64,000 nucleotides of DNA from Adineta vaga (Eukaryota > Rotifera), in NCBI GenBank assembly GCA_021613535.1, contig CP075493.1, positions 7,068,001 to 7,132,000 of the forward strand. Reading direction: 5' to 3'. How positions within the stretch are numbered: position 1 is the first letter of the stretch; each line of letters starts with the position of its first letter. Below the pieces are notes generated by a model. The model worked only from the letters and a program-made list of their open reading frames with translations. It did no database searches and was not told the origin of the DNA. Below are positions 38,091-50,995 of the stretch, piece by piece. A program made the position numbers and the translations under genes.

Positions 38091-41000
38091 ATGAAAATTA
38101 ATGCAGATAGATTTTTGATGTTATGTGATAATGTACAAAATTGCTTTGCTCTAATTGATAATTCAATGTTTGAACTACTTGAAATGAAAGATCAATTTCT
38201 TCTGGAAAATCTTCCACGAAAGATTTTAGTACGAATAACATTGGTAGTATCACGATTCTATCGAGCATATACTCAATCACAACTACCTATCTATGAACTT
38301 ATTCATCTTATTCAATTGCAAAACAACTCATTCAATCAAAAATGTATTCTATTCAAAAGATTATACAATAGTCATGAAATGAAAAAACGAATGTTGAATA
38401 TTGCTTTACAAAAAATCGCATCGATTGAAAAAGATATACAACAATATCGTGAAGAGAACTCTATGAACAATTGGCAAAAAATGTTTGTTTTTCAATCTAT
38501 CTGTTTCTATCATTATCATTATATTATTTTAGGTATATTCGTCTTGCATTGCCACGATCGAATGTCCGAAAATGGAAATTTCGTCTACAGACATTTCGAG
38601 AAGTAAGAAATAAAATGACAGAACTTGTATTGTTATAGAATATTTCATTATTAGAAAGCCATACTTGGTTATGAACATGTAATTGAATGGTTTCATACAA
38701 CTGCATCACGATCGTCATCACCCTTGTCGGAAATTCTATGCTTAGAAGAATCAATTGATGAACAAGATCCCGATCAATTGGGAAATTCTGATGGAAGAGC
38801 AAGCAGTGTACAAGAAATCGAAGAACAAATTCCGCAAACTAATCATGTTTGTTAATATTAAAAACAATAAGCATATAAATTAAATATACTTTTCTTTAGG
38901 ATTCTGATCATAGTGAGGTGATTATCAGTGATAATGAAGGTAATCTTCATCGTAGTGCTGGAACCTATAAATCAGAACAAATTCAACCGCCATCACCAAT
39001 ATTCATGATCGATAATGAAGTACAAGTACAACCTGATTTCGAAGATCAACAAACATCTACTGAAGATAAGTTTTCAACAAAGTAAAACAAAAGAACAATA
39101 CATTGATTGTTAACAACAAGGTCATTGTTTTGTATTTGCTAGATCCATTATTATGCGCATTTATCGACCCATTGGAATCGTGCGAACAACATTTCAATGT
39201 ATTGTTCATGCATATGGACAAACATATACGACGAAAGAATGGAAATTGAATGTATTTATTGCTTTGTGATTATCAAATCGTAATTGAATTTTATTTTTCT
39301 CTAGAAAACCAACAGTTTACTAGATAATAATGTCAAAAAGAAATCACGATTCATTAATTCAAGTAAGTTTAATCACTAAAAATAATTTGTAAATGTAAGT
39401 TTTCATATGTTTAGCTTTCGAAGAAAATAAAGATATTGATAAACAACAAAATGATGAAATTCTGATCTCGATGTCGAATATTTGTTCAAGAATAAAAAAA
39501 GATATTGCTTCGAATAATATTAGAATAGATGTTTTCGGTGATAAGAAGCTTTTTGGATTTGTTAAATTAACATCTGAAGATTTACAAATATTTGTAAGAT
39601 TTAATAAAGTAACAGATTTTAAATAAAAATCTATGTTTTTGTAGGATTTACCTGTTTTGAATAGTCAAATTTCATCTCCACTGATTGACATGAATAGTAA
39701 TATTTCGAAAAAAAGTATCCGATTTGATCTGGATCAAACATCGAGCGAACTTTATTATACATATCTAAGTCATACACCACAAATATTTACTATTTATGAT
39801 GATAAACATGAACCTATGGGTGAATTACCATTACTCATGTTTTGGTATAATAAATTCGGAAACATGCAGGCAACTAAATCCACAAGTATAGTTATGATGG
39901 TCACAAACATGGATATATGCATCTGTTTTTCTCCGTAGTGACAGTTCCAGTTGTGGAAAATGAAGCAAGACAAACGACTGAAGTCAAATATTCAAAACCA
40001 ATTAGTAATACTCGTATTGAAACTGTGAAAATTGCATATGAAAATGAAATCATTCAAATTCACGAAAGTTATCAGTGCGTATTTTCCAACTTTTCAATTC
40101 TAAAATCGTTCACTTCGTTTCTTTATGTATCGATAGAGCAGAGATTCAACGATTAACAGAACTTCTTCATAATAAACTATCGCGTCAATCCAGTCAAATG
40201 ATAGATTCTGCAGAAGTTGATGAAAAAATATTGGAAACACATCAAGAAGGTGTGTCAAATATTTACATACGGTAAAGAAAATCATAAATAAATATAAAAT
40301 AATTATTGCTAACCCTAGACGACAATTGCCAAGACATAAAATGTCCGGAAAACAGTATCATCATGTACAAACTTCTCGACAGAATTCTTTAGATAATGTA
40401 AGTTTTTCAAAAGTACATCGAATTTTAAATGACTTATCCATAGTGTATTCTTCAATAATAGTCAATAGAAATTCATTGAACTTGATATACTTTAAAAGAT
40501 TTTCAATTGCATTCGGTACATATATCTGTAATGCAAAAGAACGTAAACTTTAATAAATAATGAAACTGTCAATAATACAAACACTTTCATATATTTAGTT
40601 TATTCAATCATTCAGGTACTGTACTTTTAGCGAGAACAGCGAAATATAATAGAAAAGAAAGGGCTTCATTTCTTGAGGCAATGTAATTTTTTCTTTTTCA
40701 TTTCATAAGAATAATGACAAAGCTAAAAGAATCACCTGATCGGTTTTTAATAATATCAGAAACCCTAGATTATTTGTTTTGCTCAGTTTCTTGATCGTAA
40801 TCAAATATATTCACGACAACGTTCAATACATCGTCATCAATTAATTTCTAAAGTATCACGAGAAACTTCTTCAATTAATGAACGCCAAATGGAAATTCAA
40901 CATCGTTTATACAAGTCACAGGAAAAGAATGCATTTGATGGTAAAATATAAACTAAATAGATTCGTTATTTTCTATATTTTAATGACTGTTCTTCTAGAT

Positions 41001-41344
41001 TTATGTTTACCTGGTGTATTTATGCCCTTACATTCTAATCATGTTTACAATCCGCGAGCTTATCAATATTTTCATTCTATTGGTAAATAGAAATAAAGTG
41101 CTTCATTGTACATTTATCTTATAAAATAAATCTATAGGTACAAGAAATCCACGATTAACGCAACCTCCGTCAATTTTCAAATTTCCAGCAGTTCCATCTG
41201 GATCCGTGAGTTTTTTCTTTACTTTCCTATAAAAATATTTCTCTTTCCTCGTATTGTATTTGATAGCTCTCTGTATTGAATCTATTCGAGTTAACACGAA
41301 GTCAGAAGATGAATGATGGAACAGAACCTCCGCCGAATCAATAG
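38091..41344 (+). CDS. Unknown multi-exon coiled-coil protein
   Basis: Not recognised. About 14 exons join in frame from MKINADRFLMLCDNVQNCF (38091) to PPPNQ and TAG at 41342-41344, giving roughly 680 residues. The first part is helical (ALQKIASIEKDIQQYREE; NVRKWKFRLQTFREKAILGY). A middle acidic linker is followed by a possible beta-rich domain: RIYRPIGIVRTTFQCIVHAY, KKLFGFVKLTSEDLQIFDLP, QIFTIYDDKHEPMGELPLLM. A coiled coil follows (AEIQRLTELLHNKLSRQSSQ, then SINERQMEIQHRLYKSQEKN). The C-terminal block DLCLPGVFMPLHSNHVYNPR AYQYFHSIG looks conserved. Exons include 38639-38847, 38901-39083, 39422-39592, 40794-40940 and 41001-41088 approximately. A C2-like domain in a centrosomal or ciliary protein is possible but unproven. 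All junctions tested keep the frame. Confidence 0.6.
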
Positions 41345-41438
41345 ACAATATGATATTTTACAATTGAAATATTAAATGAACTCAATAGTTTCTTTTTTAT
41401 GTTTGTTTAAAACTGTATTTATATATACAAAAAAAAGT

Positions 41439-43926
41439 TCATTCTTCAGGAAAGCGAAATTTGTTCATACTTCGTATGATACTGTCTGATGCTTTTGATG
41501 TTGACAAAGGTACATCACGGTCCGATGTCAATACATTTTGAAGTGCTGTAGAAAATGATGGTCGTCTCCTTGGCACATCGTATACATCATCATAAGTTGG
41601 TCGTTTCGGTTTTCGATTTGGAAGAGTCTAGGGAAAAAATGGAACCCAAAAGTAGATTTTAAAATGTGACTTACAAGAGGAGCAGCCGTGCGTATTGGAC
41701 GTGCAACTGGTGATCGACGTCGAGGCGGTGTTGGTGCTCGACGTCGTGGTGGCGTCGGTGTTCGGCGGCGTGGTGGTGGAGATGGTGTTGGCGTACGACG
41801 TCGTGGTGGTGGTTGTGGAGAGGGTTTTCGTGTTGGGGCAGGATTGTCTTGCACTTTTGTTAGAGTAGGATAGGTAGTAATTGGTGCTGGTGCAGGTGAA
41901 TCGTCTTTTTTGACAATCTCATGAACTGATGGTGACCGGCTGATAGTGTCAACTACAGGTTGTAAATGGTACATCTCGGGGCCTGTTCTGAGTGACTTTA
42001 CAGAGAGCATTGGCGAAACTCGATTTTTGCCAGAAGGTATTCTTGGAGTCGATGGTTTTGATGTTTCCACTTGAGGTTCAGTTGGCTCATCAAATTTTAT
42101 ATAATATAATTCGGGTTTCTCAAGTGGTGGTGAACTAGGTTTACTAATTGGTGCCACAGGTAGTGGAGACGTTCTTTTAGGTGTTGGAGGTTGATCTACG
42201 TGGTGGTTCTTCAAGAGTTAGTGGAGTATTACTTACATCAGCTTTTAAATAATATAATTCGGGTCCATCTCGAGATGGTGGACGAGATGCTTCGGCTGGA
42301 AGTGGTGATGGCTTTTTAGCAGATGATAAAGGTGAATGATATGGTTGTTCAATAGGAATAGGTGCGTCGTCGACACGCATATGATATAATTCTGGTCCAT
42401 TATGAGGTGGTGTGTTTGATTTCGGCATAAATTGTAAAGGTGTTGGAGAGATTGTTTGAATTGGTGGAGGAGGTGATCTGTATGGTTGTTCAACATATTT
42501 GGGTTCTTCAGGAGTGGGTGGACGATTTGATAATTCCTTATTTAGATGATATAATTCTGGTCCAAGATGAGACGGTGGTGGTTGAGAAGCCATAAGTTTA
42601 GCTGATGATGGTGGTGGTAGTGGAGATTTATATGATGATTCCACACGTTTTGGTTCTTCAGAGACTAATGGATATTGAGTCTCCTCCTTCTTCAAGTGAT
42701 ACAATTCAGGTCCCATAAGAACTGGTGGATGAAATACATTTACAGGTATCGAAGGTGGTGGAGTAGATTGTTTAGCTGATGTTGGTGGTGGTGGTGGAGA
42801 TTTATATGATGATTCCACACGTTTTGGTTCTTCAGAGACTAATGGATATTGAGTCTCCTCCTTGTTCAAATGATACAATTCAGGTCCCATAGGAACTGGT
42901 GGATGAAATACATTTACAGGTATCGAAGGTGGTGGTGTAGATTGTTTAGCTGATGTTGGTGGTGGTGGTGAAGTTTTATATGATGGTTCTTCATGGACCG
43001 GTTGCTTATAGATTTCGTTTCTGTTCAAATGATATAATTCAGGTCCATTAAATGGCGGTGGATGAAATGTATTGACGGGTAATGATGGTGGTCGAGCAGA
43101 TAAATTTTGTGATGGAAGAGGTGATTTGTACAGTTGTTCAACCGCACTGGTTGATGTTGAATCAGTGGACTATTAGTGTCTGTACGATTCAAATGATACA
43201 ATTCAGCTCCATCAAGAGACAACGGATAAGGTTCAGAAGCTACTGGCGGTGGCGGAACATACGACTGTTTAGTGGTGGTGGAGGCGTTCGATGAGATTTC
43301 ACTAAAGGTGGTGAAGGCGATTTATATGATTGTTGAACAATTGGTGTTGGTTCACGATGAACGAAATCATCATTTCCCAAGTGATATAATTCAGGCCCAT
43401 CGAGAGTCAAAGGTTGATATTTGGTAACTGGCGGTGACGGCGATGGATAAGAGTGAGTAACTGGTGGTGAAGGTAGCGGAGTCGATTTTCTCATTGGTGG
43501 TGATGATGTTCGAGTAGATTTGGTGAATGGCGGAGGCGGTGAATATGCCTTCCGAACTGGCGGTGTAAGTGGTTTATATGGTGGAACAGCACGTCTAGGT
43601 TCGTAACGAAGTGGTTTATAATAAATTTTTCTTGCCGTTGGTTTTGTAGTTCTTACAGAAACTGGTAAGTGATATAGTCCTGGTGATTCATGTGGTATCA
43701 GATCATCACTATGTGCAGATGGTGTTGGTGATTTATGCGGTTGTTTATTATAGATTGGACCATTCTTTTTCGTATCGGGTACATAGTATACTTCAGTTCT
43801 TTGCTTGAAAGAATTGTTCGTTGGTTTTCTTGAAGGCTGATTATAAGTAAGAAGTTTTGATGATTGCCGAAAACTAGGATTCTTTCGATTATGCACTGCT
43901 GGTTGTAATACGAACAATTCAGGCAT
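41439..43926 (-). CDS. Proline-rich GPELYHL-repeat protein, frame broken three times
   Basis: Not assigned to a known family. Starting MPELFVLQPAVHNRKN (43926), the protein is built from repeated units of a Pro/Ser-rich segment (SYKSPPPPPTSAKQS) ending in GPELYHL or a variant (GAELYHL, GPELYYL, GPEMYHL). The final exon after a short intron (about 41630-41674) reads TLPNRKPKRPTYDDVYDVPR and ends at 41439-41441. It has no signal peptide or membrane segment; an extended cytoskeletal or scaffold protein with SH3-binding polyproline is plausible. The reading frame changes near 43265, 43150 and 42200; each side is open for hundreds of bases with the same repeat grammar. Two changes equal one missing base, the third one extra base. 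An AG (TTTACAG) two bases before the ATG suggests an upstream or leader exon. Confidence 0.6.
42622..42969 (-). repeat. Two near-identical 174-bp tandem units in the proline-rich gene
   Basis: Units 42622-42795 and 42796-42969 differ at only a few positions by eye (for example CTTCTTCAAG versus CTTGTTCAAA). The period of 174 bp is 58 codons, so the frame is kept. A third, more divergent unit continues at 42970. This indicates recent unequal exchange within the gene. Confidence 0.85.
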
Positions 43927-45029
43927 AGCTGTAAATTTCTTGTATACGATTACAAGTTTAATTCTTGTTGTGCATGCAAAGTGATTTAATGTTCGTCAAG
44001 AATGTGTCATTGATTGAAAAAATGTTGCTCTAAGTTTTTCTTGCTCAGGCTCCGTACAAGAGGCATGATAGAATGTGAAAAAAAATTGAAAAAAATAAAA
44101 CGTTTGTCAATAGAAACAGAGTAATACTTTCAATAAGTAGCCGTAGGTGGATAGGTGGAGATGACGTGAAGCAGAAAAGTGAAAGAAAAAAAAATTCACA
44201 ATCATTTCTCTTTTTTTCATCGATGATTGGTGAGAAGAGAAAAAGTTCACTGATAAAATAGTTTTAATAAAAATTATGCAATGTTCGAACGAACACAAAA
44301 ACAACATTCTTTTTATGAATATGTCTATCAATAAGTTTTTGTTGAATTCATCATTGAGTGATGTCAGTTTGAATGTTCTTTATCAATTGCATGTTAACGT
44401 AAATATATTTTGACTAACTAAGGTTACATTTCGCTCTGAACATGTTGATTTATATGTCAACTTCATTTTCAATCATCCAAAAGAAATCTTCATTAATGTA
44501 ACAAGTTATTTCAGTATAGTTTTTCTCCTCTTGTTTCTAAAAAAATTAATGTAGCATAAGTGTTAGATATAATGCTGATACTTGTTTTCTTCTCTGCCGA
44601 TGAATATTTATTTCATATGCAAAAGAAAAATTACAACTAATTGATGGATAGATAATTAAATTATCATATAAATAAGACAATGAATAATAATAATAATAGT
44701 TTTTCAGCAAGAATGATTACAATCTCGATGTTGTTTTTTTGGATAGAATTTTCCAGTGATTGTCAAAATCACTTGTTGTCTTTGATTCAAACATCTTTCT
44801 ACCAATGATGTTCTATTAAAACTAGACATTTTTTTCTTTATTGTTACTATTATTGGTAAATATACATCTATACACAACCGATAGTGTGTCAATGTTGATT
44901 GTGAGATAGTTTTGTATTCATAATGATATTTGTCGTGCTTTGCATTGGATGAAGCAAAAAAGAACTCAGTGGTAGTTTACATATTCGATGCAGCAAAATC
45001 AACGTAGTCAAAAAATCGACAAAAAAAAG

Positions 45030-45063
<34 letters not shown>

Positions 45064-47437
45064 GGAAGAATGGTCCCGAGTGGATGGGTATGCAACACGC
45101 TCAGTCGAATCTACTAGGTTCTTTTATTCTTGCACTCGTCTTTGTATGTTTATAACTATCGAGACAACAACGATGCTTCGTTTTAGCCACGCATACAAAA
45201 AATCTATTAGACGTTTTTGTCTTATTCTCTGTCTCCTTATTTGCGCTTACTCTCTCTCTCTCCCTCCCTCACCCTCTCTCTTCTCCATGCTTAGCATCCA
45301 AATCTAACATACTGCTAGCGATGCCTACGTATAAAGACTTCTCATTCACTTTAGCGCGCTTGCGTGCATTTGTTACGGAAAAGAGAAAGCAATGAATGTT
45401 GCCATGTTCAGTCTTTCCTTACTATTCTTCGAGTGACGGCAATCTAAAGACAGAACGAGAAAAAAAGAAGAAGAAGAAGCTAGAAAGAGCGAGAAACAAT
45501 CCTATTCTTCGTTCGTTCGTTCGTTCATTCATTCATTCATTTACCAGCAGGGCAAATCATCTAAGGCAAAACTTTGAGACTTCTTTTCTTTCACCTTTCT
45601 ATTCATCTAAAAAAGAAAATAACAACTTAAATAAAAGTCATGAATTTCATATTATAAGAAACAATAATTAAGATGATAATTGAAAGAAAAATATCAATCG
45701 AAAACCGTTGAACATTGAACATGAAGATCTAAACATATACGTATTAACATCACTTTTCTTTTCGCTTACAGCGACGACGATGACGAGTAACGTTCATTTA
45801 ATATATTCCAGAGATTTTCTTCTTTCTCTTTATATTCTCTCGGTTTTTTTTACTATGCATCAGTAGTAGTCAAAGTAGTAAGGAGAAAAACGAAGAAAAA
45901 TAGTTTTCTCTTTAGACTCGCGTTTTTTGGATATGTATGTGCATTCATGCAACCAACAACCACGATTACAATCAGGTAGAATAGAAAATTTCAAGACATG
46001 AACAGTAATAAATAGACAATGATAATGATAAGAACTCTAAGTATATAATCTCTAATGAATGAACTAGTTTTTTGTCTTTCTTTTCATTTTTTACACATTA
46101 ATATTCCATTCAGTGTTAAAATAGTCTCATCGCGTATCTGACTAATAGTTCAAAGTGAATGCGTGTTCATCATCATAATGATAGCACGAGAAGATCATCG
46201 ATAGTATATAGTTAGCTGGAGAAAAGGCACAGCTCATTTGAGACGGACATCCGTTTAGGATCTAATATTTGAAAGGCTTCAAAAGTGAACATCGAGCAAA
46301 AAAACGGCAACGGAAAAAGAAAAGAGGCATTTTCTTTCTTTTTTTTTTCTTCTTTTCTTGACATTGATCCGCCTTTCTCATTGTGGGAAATACAAAACAA
46401 ATCAAGTAGATTTTTCTGACCCTTCTCTCATTTGGACTTTACTAAAAAAGATTATTAAGTTCTTTATCTAAAAAGAAGTATATAGACAGCTGTTCTTTTT
46501 TTTTTCTTCTTCACCAATTATGTGTCAAGAGCTCTTTCCCCAGAAGAGATGTCTAAATTATTTGTTCGACGAACTGCTAAAAACGATTTATTTACACATC
46601 AGTATATGATTCGATTTTCTTGACGATGATGATTATTAGTCGATGTATTTTCCGTCTAGAAGATTTGGTTTTTTTTATTTGCTTACTCGAATTCTTCATT
46701 ATCATCTTCTTCTGCTACTGCTACTCATTTGTCATAGAAGAGAATTATGTATTATTTATCATCTGTTACAAAATAAAAACTTAACTATAAACGCCAATTC
46801 CCCATAGATTATGCGTGCTGTAAATGAGTGCAAGAGAAACAACAATAAAAAAAATGATAGATAGGCTCGTTAATGATAATGTTTGGATTAATCATCTGAC
46901 TTTTTTTTCTTTTCTTTTTATATAAATAATAAGTCAGTTCTTCACAATGGATCAGATTCAATCTAGAAAAACAAATCGATTAAAATATATTCAATAGATG
47001 AGAAAGTATTTCCTACAGACACACGAACAATTGTAGAAATACTTGAGCCTTCTTTTAGCAAAAGAAAGAAACACAATTCAAGAGACTCTTTTCTTCTATT
47101 CTTTATATAGAATTTTTTTCTGATAGACTCAATAATTTATTCAAAAAAGAAAAATCTCGACTACAAATAGATTGTTCTCATAGTTAAGTATTGTAAAATC
47201 TTTCTGAAGAAAACATAAACGACACGTACTTCGTTCTACTTAAGAAGCACATAATCATTTTTCTTTTCTTTCCTATTCAGTCATAACATGATATAGATTT
47301 TAACTATTTAAGTCATTTTCTGCATCGACGTAAACACAGGCCTACAGCATGTTTAACTAATCATGAAACGATTGTCGAACATTTTTATATAACTATATAT
47401 TTTAATTTTTCTTTTAGATCAACTTTAAATCAATACA
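43927..47437. other. Gene-poor divergent region of 3.5 kb
   Basis: Lies between head-to-head genes. Contains a GA run (45028-45053), CT-rich sequence (45248-45285), a GTTC/ATTC tetranucleotide run (about 45510-45542), and AAG-rich stretches. Open frames such as 45080-45307, 45396-45671 and 46212-46400 are low complexity. CTTTTAGATC at about 47411-47420 may be the splice acceptor for the downstream gene's leader. No RNA gene or transposon ORF recognised. Confidence 0.5.
45028..45062 (+). repeat. GA dinucleotide and GACA microsatellite
   Basis: A run of about eleven GA units is followed by three CAGA units, flanked by an A-rich stretch. Simple sequence only. Confidence 0.85.
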
Positions 47438-49594
47438 ATGGTATGACATAATTTAATGGCACATTTTACTCGTTTTGTTTCCTTTGAAGATAAGTTCAAT
47501 ACGAAGTAAGACAATTCTCTATGACATTTATTTTCATGATAATTCTTTTCCTTTTTCTAGCTTATTTACATTTATTCTTCCAAGTTCATTTCTATTAGGA
47601 ACTGATGAAAAATTAATCACACGAGAATTTATCTGTCGAAATATTCCATTTGTATTAACATTTGTTAAAAATGGAGATCAATTAAATGCATTTTTACTAC
47701 ATCGTAGTCGTGATACTGAAACATTAGAAATGACACTTGATTTAAGTGTAGCATTACTATGTCGAGAACATTTTACACGAAATGAATCATTTGTGGAGAA
47801 AAATTGTAAATTTACTAATAAAGTTACATTACATGGACGAAAATCGTTTACATCAATAAATCGTTTATGTTCTGTAGATTTTATGGATGAACGTGGTAAT
47901 ATTCAATGTGAATTAGAAATCAAAAATCTTCTTGTTTCATATCTAACTGAAATACAACTTCCACCACAATTAATCAATCCACAATATGCACATGTTATGC
48001 CATCGAATCAAAATCGACAACCATTAGATGCAAAAATTGATACACCATCATTCTTTTATGCAAACTATGAATGGTGTGTTGTTATTCAACCAAAATTAGA
48101 TAGTGTTGGACAACTTGGACATTTTCGATTGTTTATACAACGTTTAACATCTTGTGATCATTCGATTAAATTAACATATCGAGTTAAAATCACTGCTGGA
48201 TCTTACACTTGGGATCCGAATCAAGAGAAAAAGTTAACAAATCCACATGATAGTAATCCTTATGAAGTTAATTATACCGATATTCATGGTCTATGTCGAC
48301 CTTATCGAATTGATCGTGTACGAGAGTTATTACAAGCGAATGGAAAATTTACATTAACTGTTGAACTCAAAGATGCTGTTAGTAAGTATATCGGAAAGAA
48401 AACAAAATATTTATTATATCTTGTTTTTCTCTTTAGCTGTCTTCCCAATTATTGTCGATCCATTCGCACCGAATCCTATTCCAGTACCTTTTCTTGATAA
48501 AGATCAACAGGCATGGACTGTCGAAGCATATATAGAAGAACAATGTTTTATAATACGTTTATATTATTCAGATATATTTAAAATACCAATTAATTATCTA
48601 CGTTCGATATGTTTTAATATCACAGTACGTAATCATCGTGATACAAAAACAACGACAAGTGTTTTTCAAAAACCAGTTACAAAATATTATTCACAAAAAG
48701 ATACTGATGAAGGTTTAGAAATCAGCACCACGCTAGATGTTGAAGAAGTTTGTTTGAAAGAATTTCATCTCTTTATTTTCATTCTTATTGATATTTAGTT
48801 AACTGAACGTGGATATTTAAATGAACAACATAGTGTTACGATAGAAATTGAAATTTTCTTTTCACATCTTATGTTTTCACCAGAATATTCACCATTAGAT
48901 GATATCGTTCGAAAACAAAAACAACAAATCATGTATGTGTGTTCATCCTTCTTATTGTGGAGAGAGAGAAAAAAAACAGAAAATGTTCTTCATTTTCAGA
49001 CGTGAGTTACAAGCTGCTCAAAATGAAAATTTTCAATTGGAAAAAAAACTTCATGAACTACAAATGACTATACAAAATCCAGGCATGTCCAATCGTTTGT
49101 CTGATCTTACTAATGGTCCTTTATCAGTAGGAGGACTTCCTGGTGGTTCAAGTGCGCCAGCTACACCTGATGTTGTTCGAAAATACTACGAAAGAAAATA
49201 TGGTGAAAAAGGTTCATCATCAAATCTACTAGCAACAATCGGTACGAATAATCCATCATTATCATCTAATAGTAATGCACCAAGTTTTGATGCTGGTCAA
49301 TCAATGTCGAATACTTTACCAGTACGAAATGGTACTGTACCTGGTAAAAATTTGACGACGACAACATCAACAATGCCACAACCTAATAGTGCTAATGCTG
49401 TTCGTGGTGTACAAAATTCGAGTACGTTTAATTTAAGAAATAGATTACCTGATTCGATACAAAACACGATTGCTATGACAAGTCAATCTCTACAATCAAA
49501 ATTACCTGCTAGTTTACAAAAACTACCGACAAGTTTTACCCAAGGTCCAACATTAAATATGTTAGCGAGCAAATTTCAAAATGCTTTTTCCTAG
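47438..49594 (+). CDS. Unknown protein with beta-rich repeats and C-terminal coiled coil
   Basis: Not recognised with certainty. Start by splicing: ATG at 47438-47440 is followed at once by a 49-nt intron, then 47490-47505, then exon 47599-48381, giving MISSIRRTDEKLITREF. Further exons start at 48437, 48799 and about 49000, ending at TAG 49592-49594; about 640 residues. Three similar beta-rich blocks are visible: REFICRNIPFVLTFVKNG, SFFYANYEWCVVIQPKLD...HFRLFIQRL, and AWTVEAYIEEQCFIIRLYYS. The spacing of aromatic residues recalls MATH/TRAF-type sandwiches, a weak resemblance only. Then comes a coiled coil IRRELQAAQNENFQLEKKLH and a Ser/Thr/Asn-rich tail with TPDVVRKYYERKYGEK. The window's other coiled-coil genes show no relation. 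The upstream CTTTTAG acceptor is a candidate trans-splice site. Confidence 0.6.
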
Positions 49595-50995
49595 ATATAT
49601 TTTGTATTCATAAAAATTTCAATGTTCTTTTTTGTGTGTATGTATATGTGTGTGATACCATTCCTATATTTTCCCCTACTCTGTGATCCCTTAATGTATT
49701 TCTAAAAACAAATTTGAAACGAAATCAAACTAAGAATACATATGAAAAGTAAAGAATTCTTTCGCATCTTAGCATTCGTTATTCTATTCATAGATCAGAC
49801 ATGATATAAATAGTTGATAGATGAATGTTATGTTTAGTTCCTTGCTATAATTAGAACGATGTGAAAGAAAGAAAATCTTAATGTGTTTTTGTAGGAATAT
49901 TAATCTTCGAGGTTGATTATATTAAATGTATTTCCTATGTTGAGAGTTTTAATGCCTCGATATTTCTAACATCCTATCGATTGTCTAATTATATTAAGTT
50001 TTTACAAGGAAGAGGTCTAAGTAATAGAATATTTCATATAATCTTTCATCGAAAGAGAAAAATGTTCTTGTATGCATATTTAGATATTTTTTTATTTATA
50101 AAGTACAGACAACTTAACTATTTATGACTTCATTAATAATGAAAAACAAGAAAACGATTTTCTTTTATCTGTTATTGATCAAAGTGCCATTGAACTATTT
50201 TGTTATATATTTAGTATCTATTAAAACAAGAACAGATTTTGATTTTATTATTCTGTACCTGATACAGATAGATGTTTTTTCAATCATCAAATAGCAATGA
50301 TAAAATTTTCGTGACTGTCAATTATAGAAAAGTAGATGCGTAGATAAATGCTTTTATGACATCTTGATTCTTATATAAGTTACAAATATACTTTCATTTT
50401 TTTTATCTTCGTATAGTGGGTGTGGGCAGTATTGATGTACAAATATACTACACCCAGCCACCTTCGAAATTATCTTTAAATTCGATGCAGAGAATCAAGA
50501 AAAATAACACAACTGTATTGTAAAATCATTCCATGTTCAGTATGCATGTGTTTGAAAGTAGTTTCAAAGAATGTTTTTGAAAATGATTCTTTTTCTTCTC
50601 ATGTAAATTCATGTGTAACGCCTTAATGATATTCTTTTTCAAGACCTAGACAACGACCAACTAAAATAGTAGTTTTACTTTTTTCATTTGTAATAATATT
50701 TATTGAGTTATTTCATCACTGAATTCTGCAACTGTTTCGCAAAAACAAAACAATACGGGAAGAGATGAATAGTGGAAAAGAATGATAAAAGAAAATAAGT
50801 ATACAGAGTTCGAATTAACTTGTGTGTGAGCGCCGGTGAGGAACGGAGGTCCCACATTCATTTCTACCCACACCCTCAAGAAATGAATATTTTGAATTGA
50901 AGTCTTTTACATCTCTTTTATTAGTAATTAACAAACATAACAAACTACATAGATAATCAAAAGTGTACCAAAAAATATAATTCGACAAAAAACAC
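49595..50995. other. Intergenic region with inverted-repeat elements
   Basis: About 1.4 kb of convergent 3' sequence. A possible hairpin at 50411-50463 pairs GTGGGTGT with ACACCCAGCCAC, and a clearer inverted-repeat element lies at 50819-50880. No coding region was supported; a 65-codon minus frame (50815-51012) overlaps the HD gene stop and is not accepted. Confidence 0.45.
50819..50880. repeat. Miniature inverted-repeat element, copy 2
   Basis: Left end CTTGTGTGTGAGCGCC, right end CTACCCACACCCTCAAG (complement CTTGAGGGTGTGGGTAG). GTGTGAGCG is shared with copy 1. It lies about 115 nt downstream of the HD hydrolase stop codon. Confidence 0.6.

Noticed and set aside
41688-41873. Gly/Arg-rich plus-strand frame
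   Set aside because: Antisense shadow of the Pro/Arg-rich repeat of the minus-strand gene.
42385-43926. Programmed frameshifting in the proline-rich gene
   Set aside because: No slippery site plus structure was seen, and the shifts go in both directions; indel error or recent mutation is simpler.
45080-45671. Possible small genes in the 3.5-kb gap before the beta-rich gene
   Set aside because: Frames arise from CT and AAG repeats, have no supported splice structure and no recognisable motif.
50411-50463. Telomeric-repeat array or ancient telomere end
   Set aside because: Only one or two GTGTGGG-like units in each place, no tandem array; they belong to short inverted repeats.
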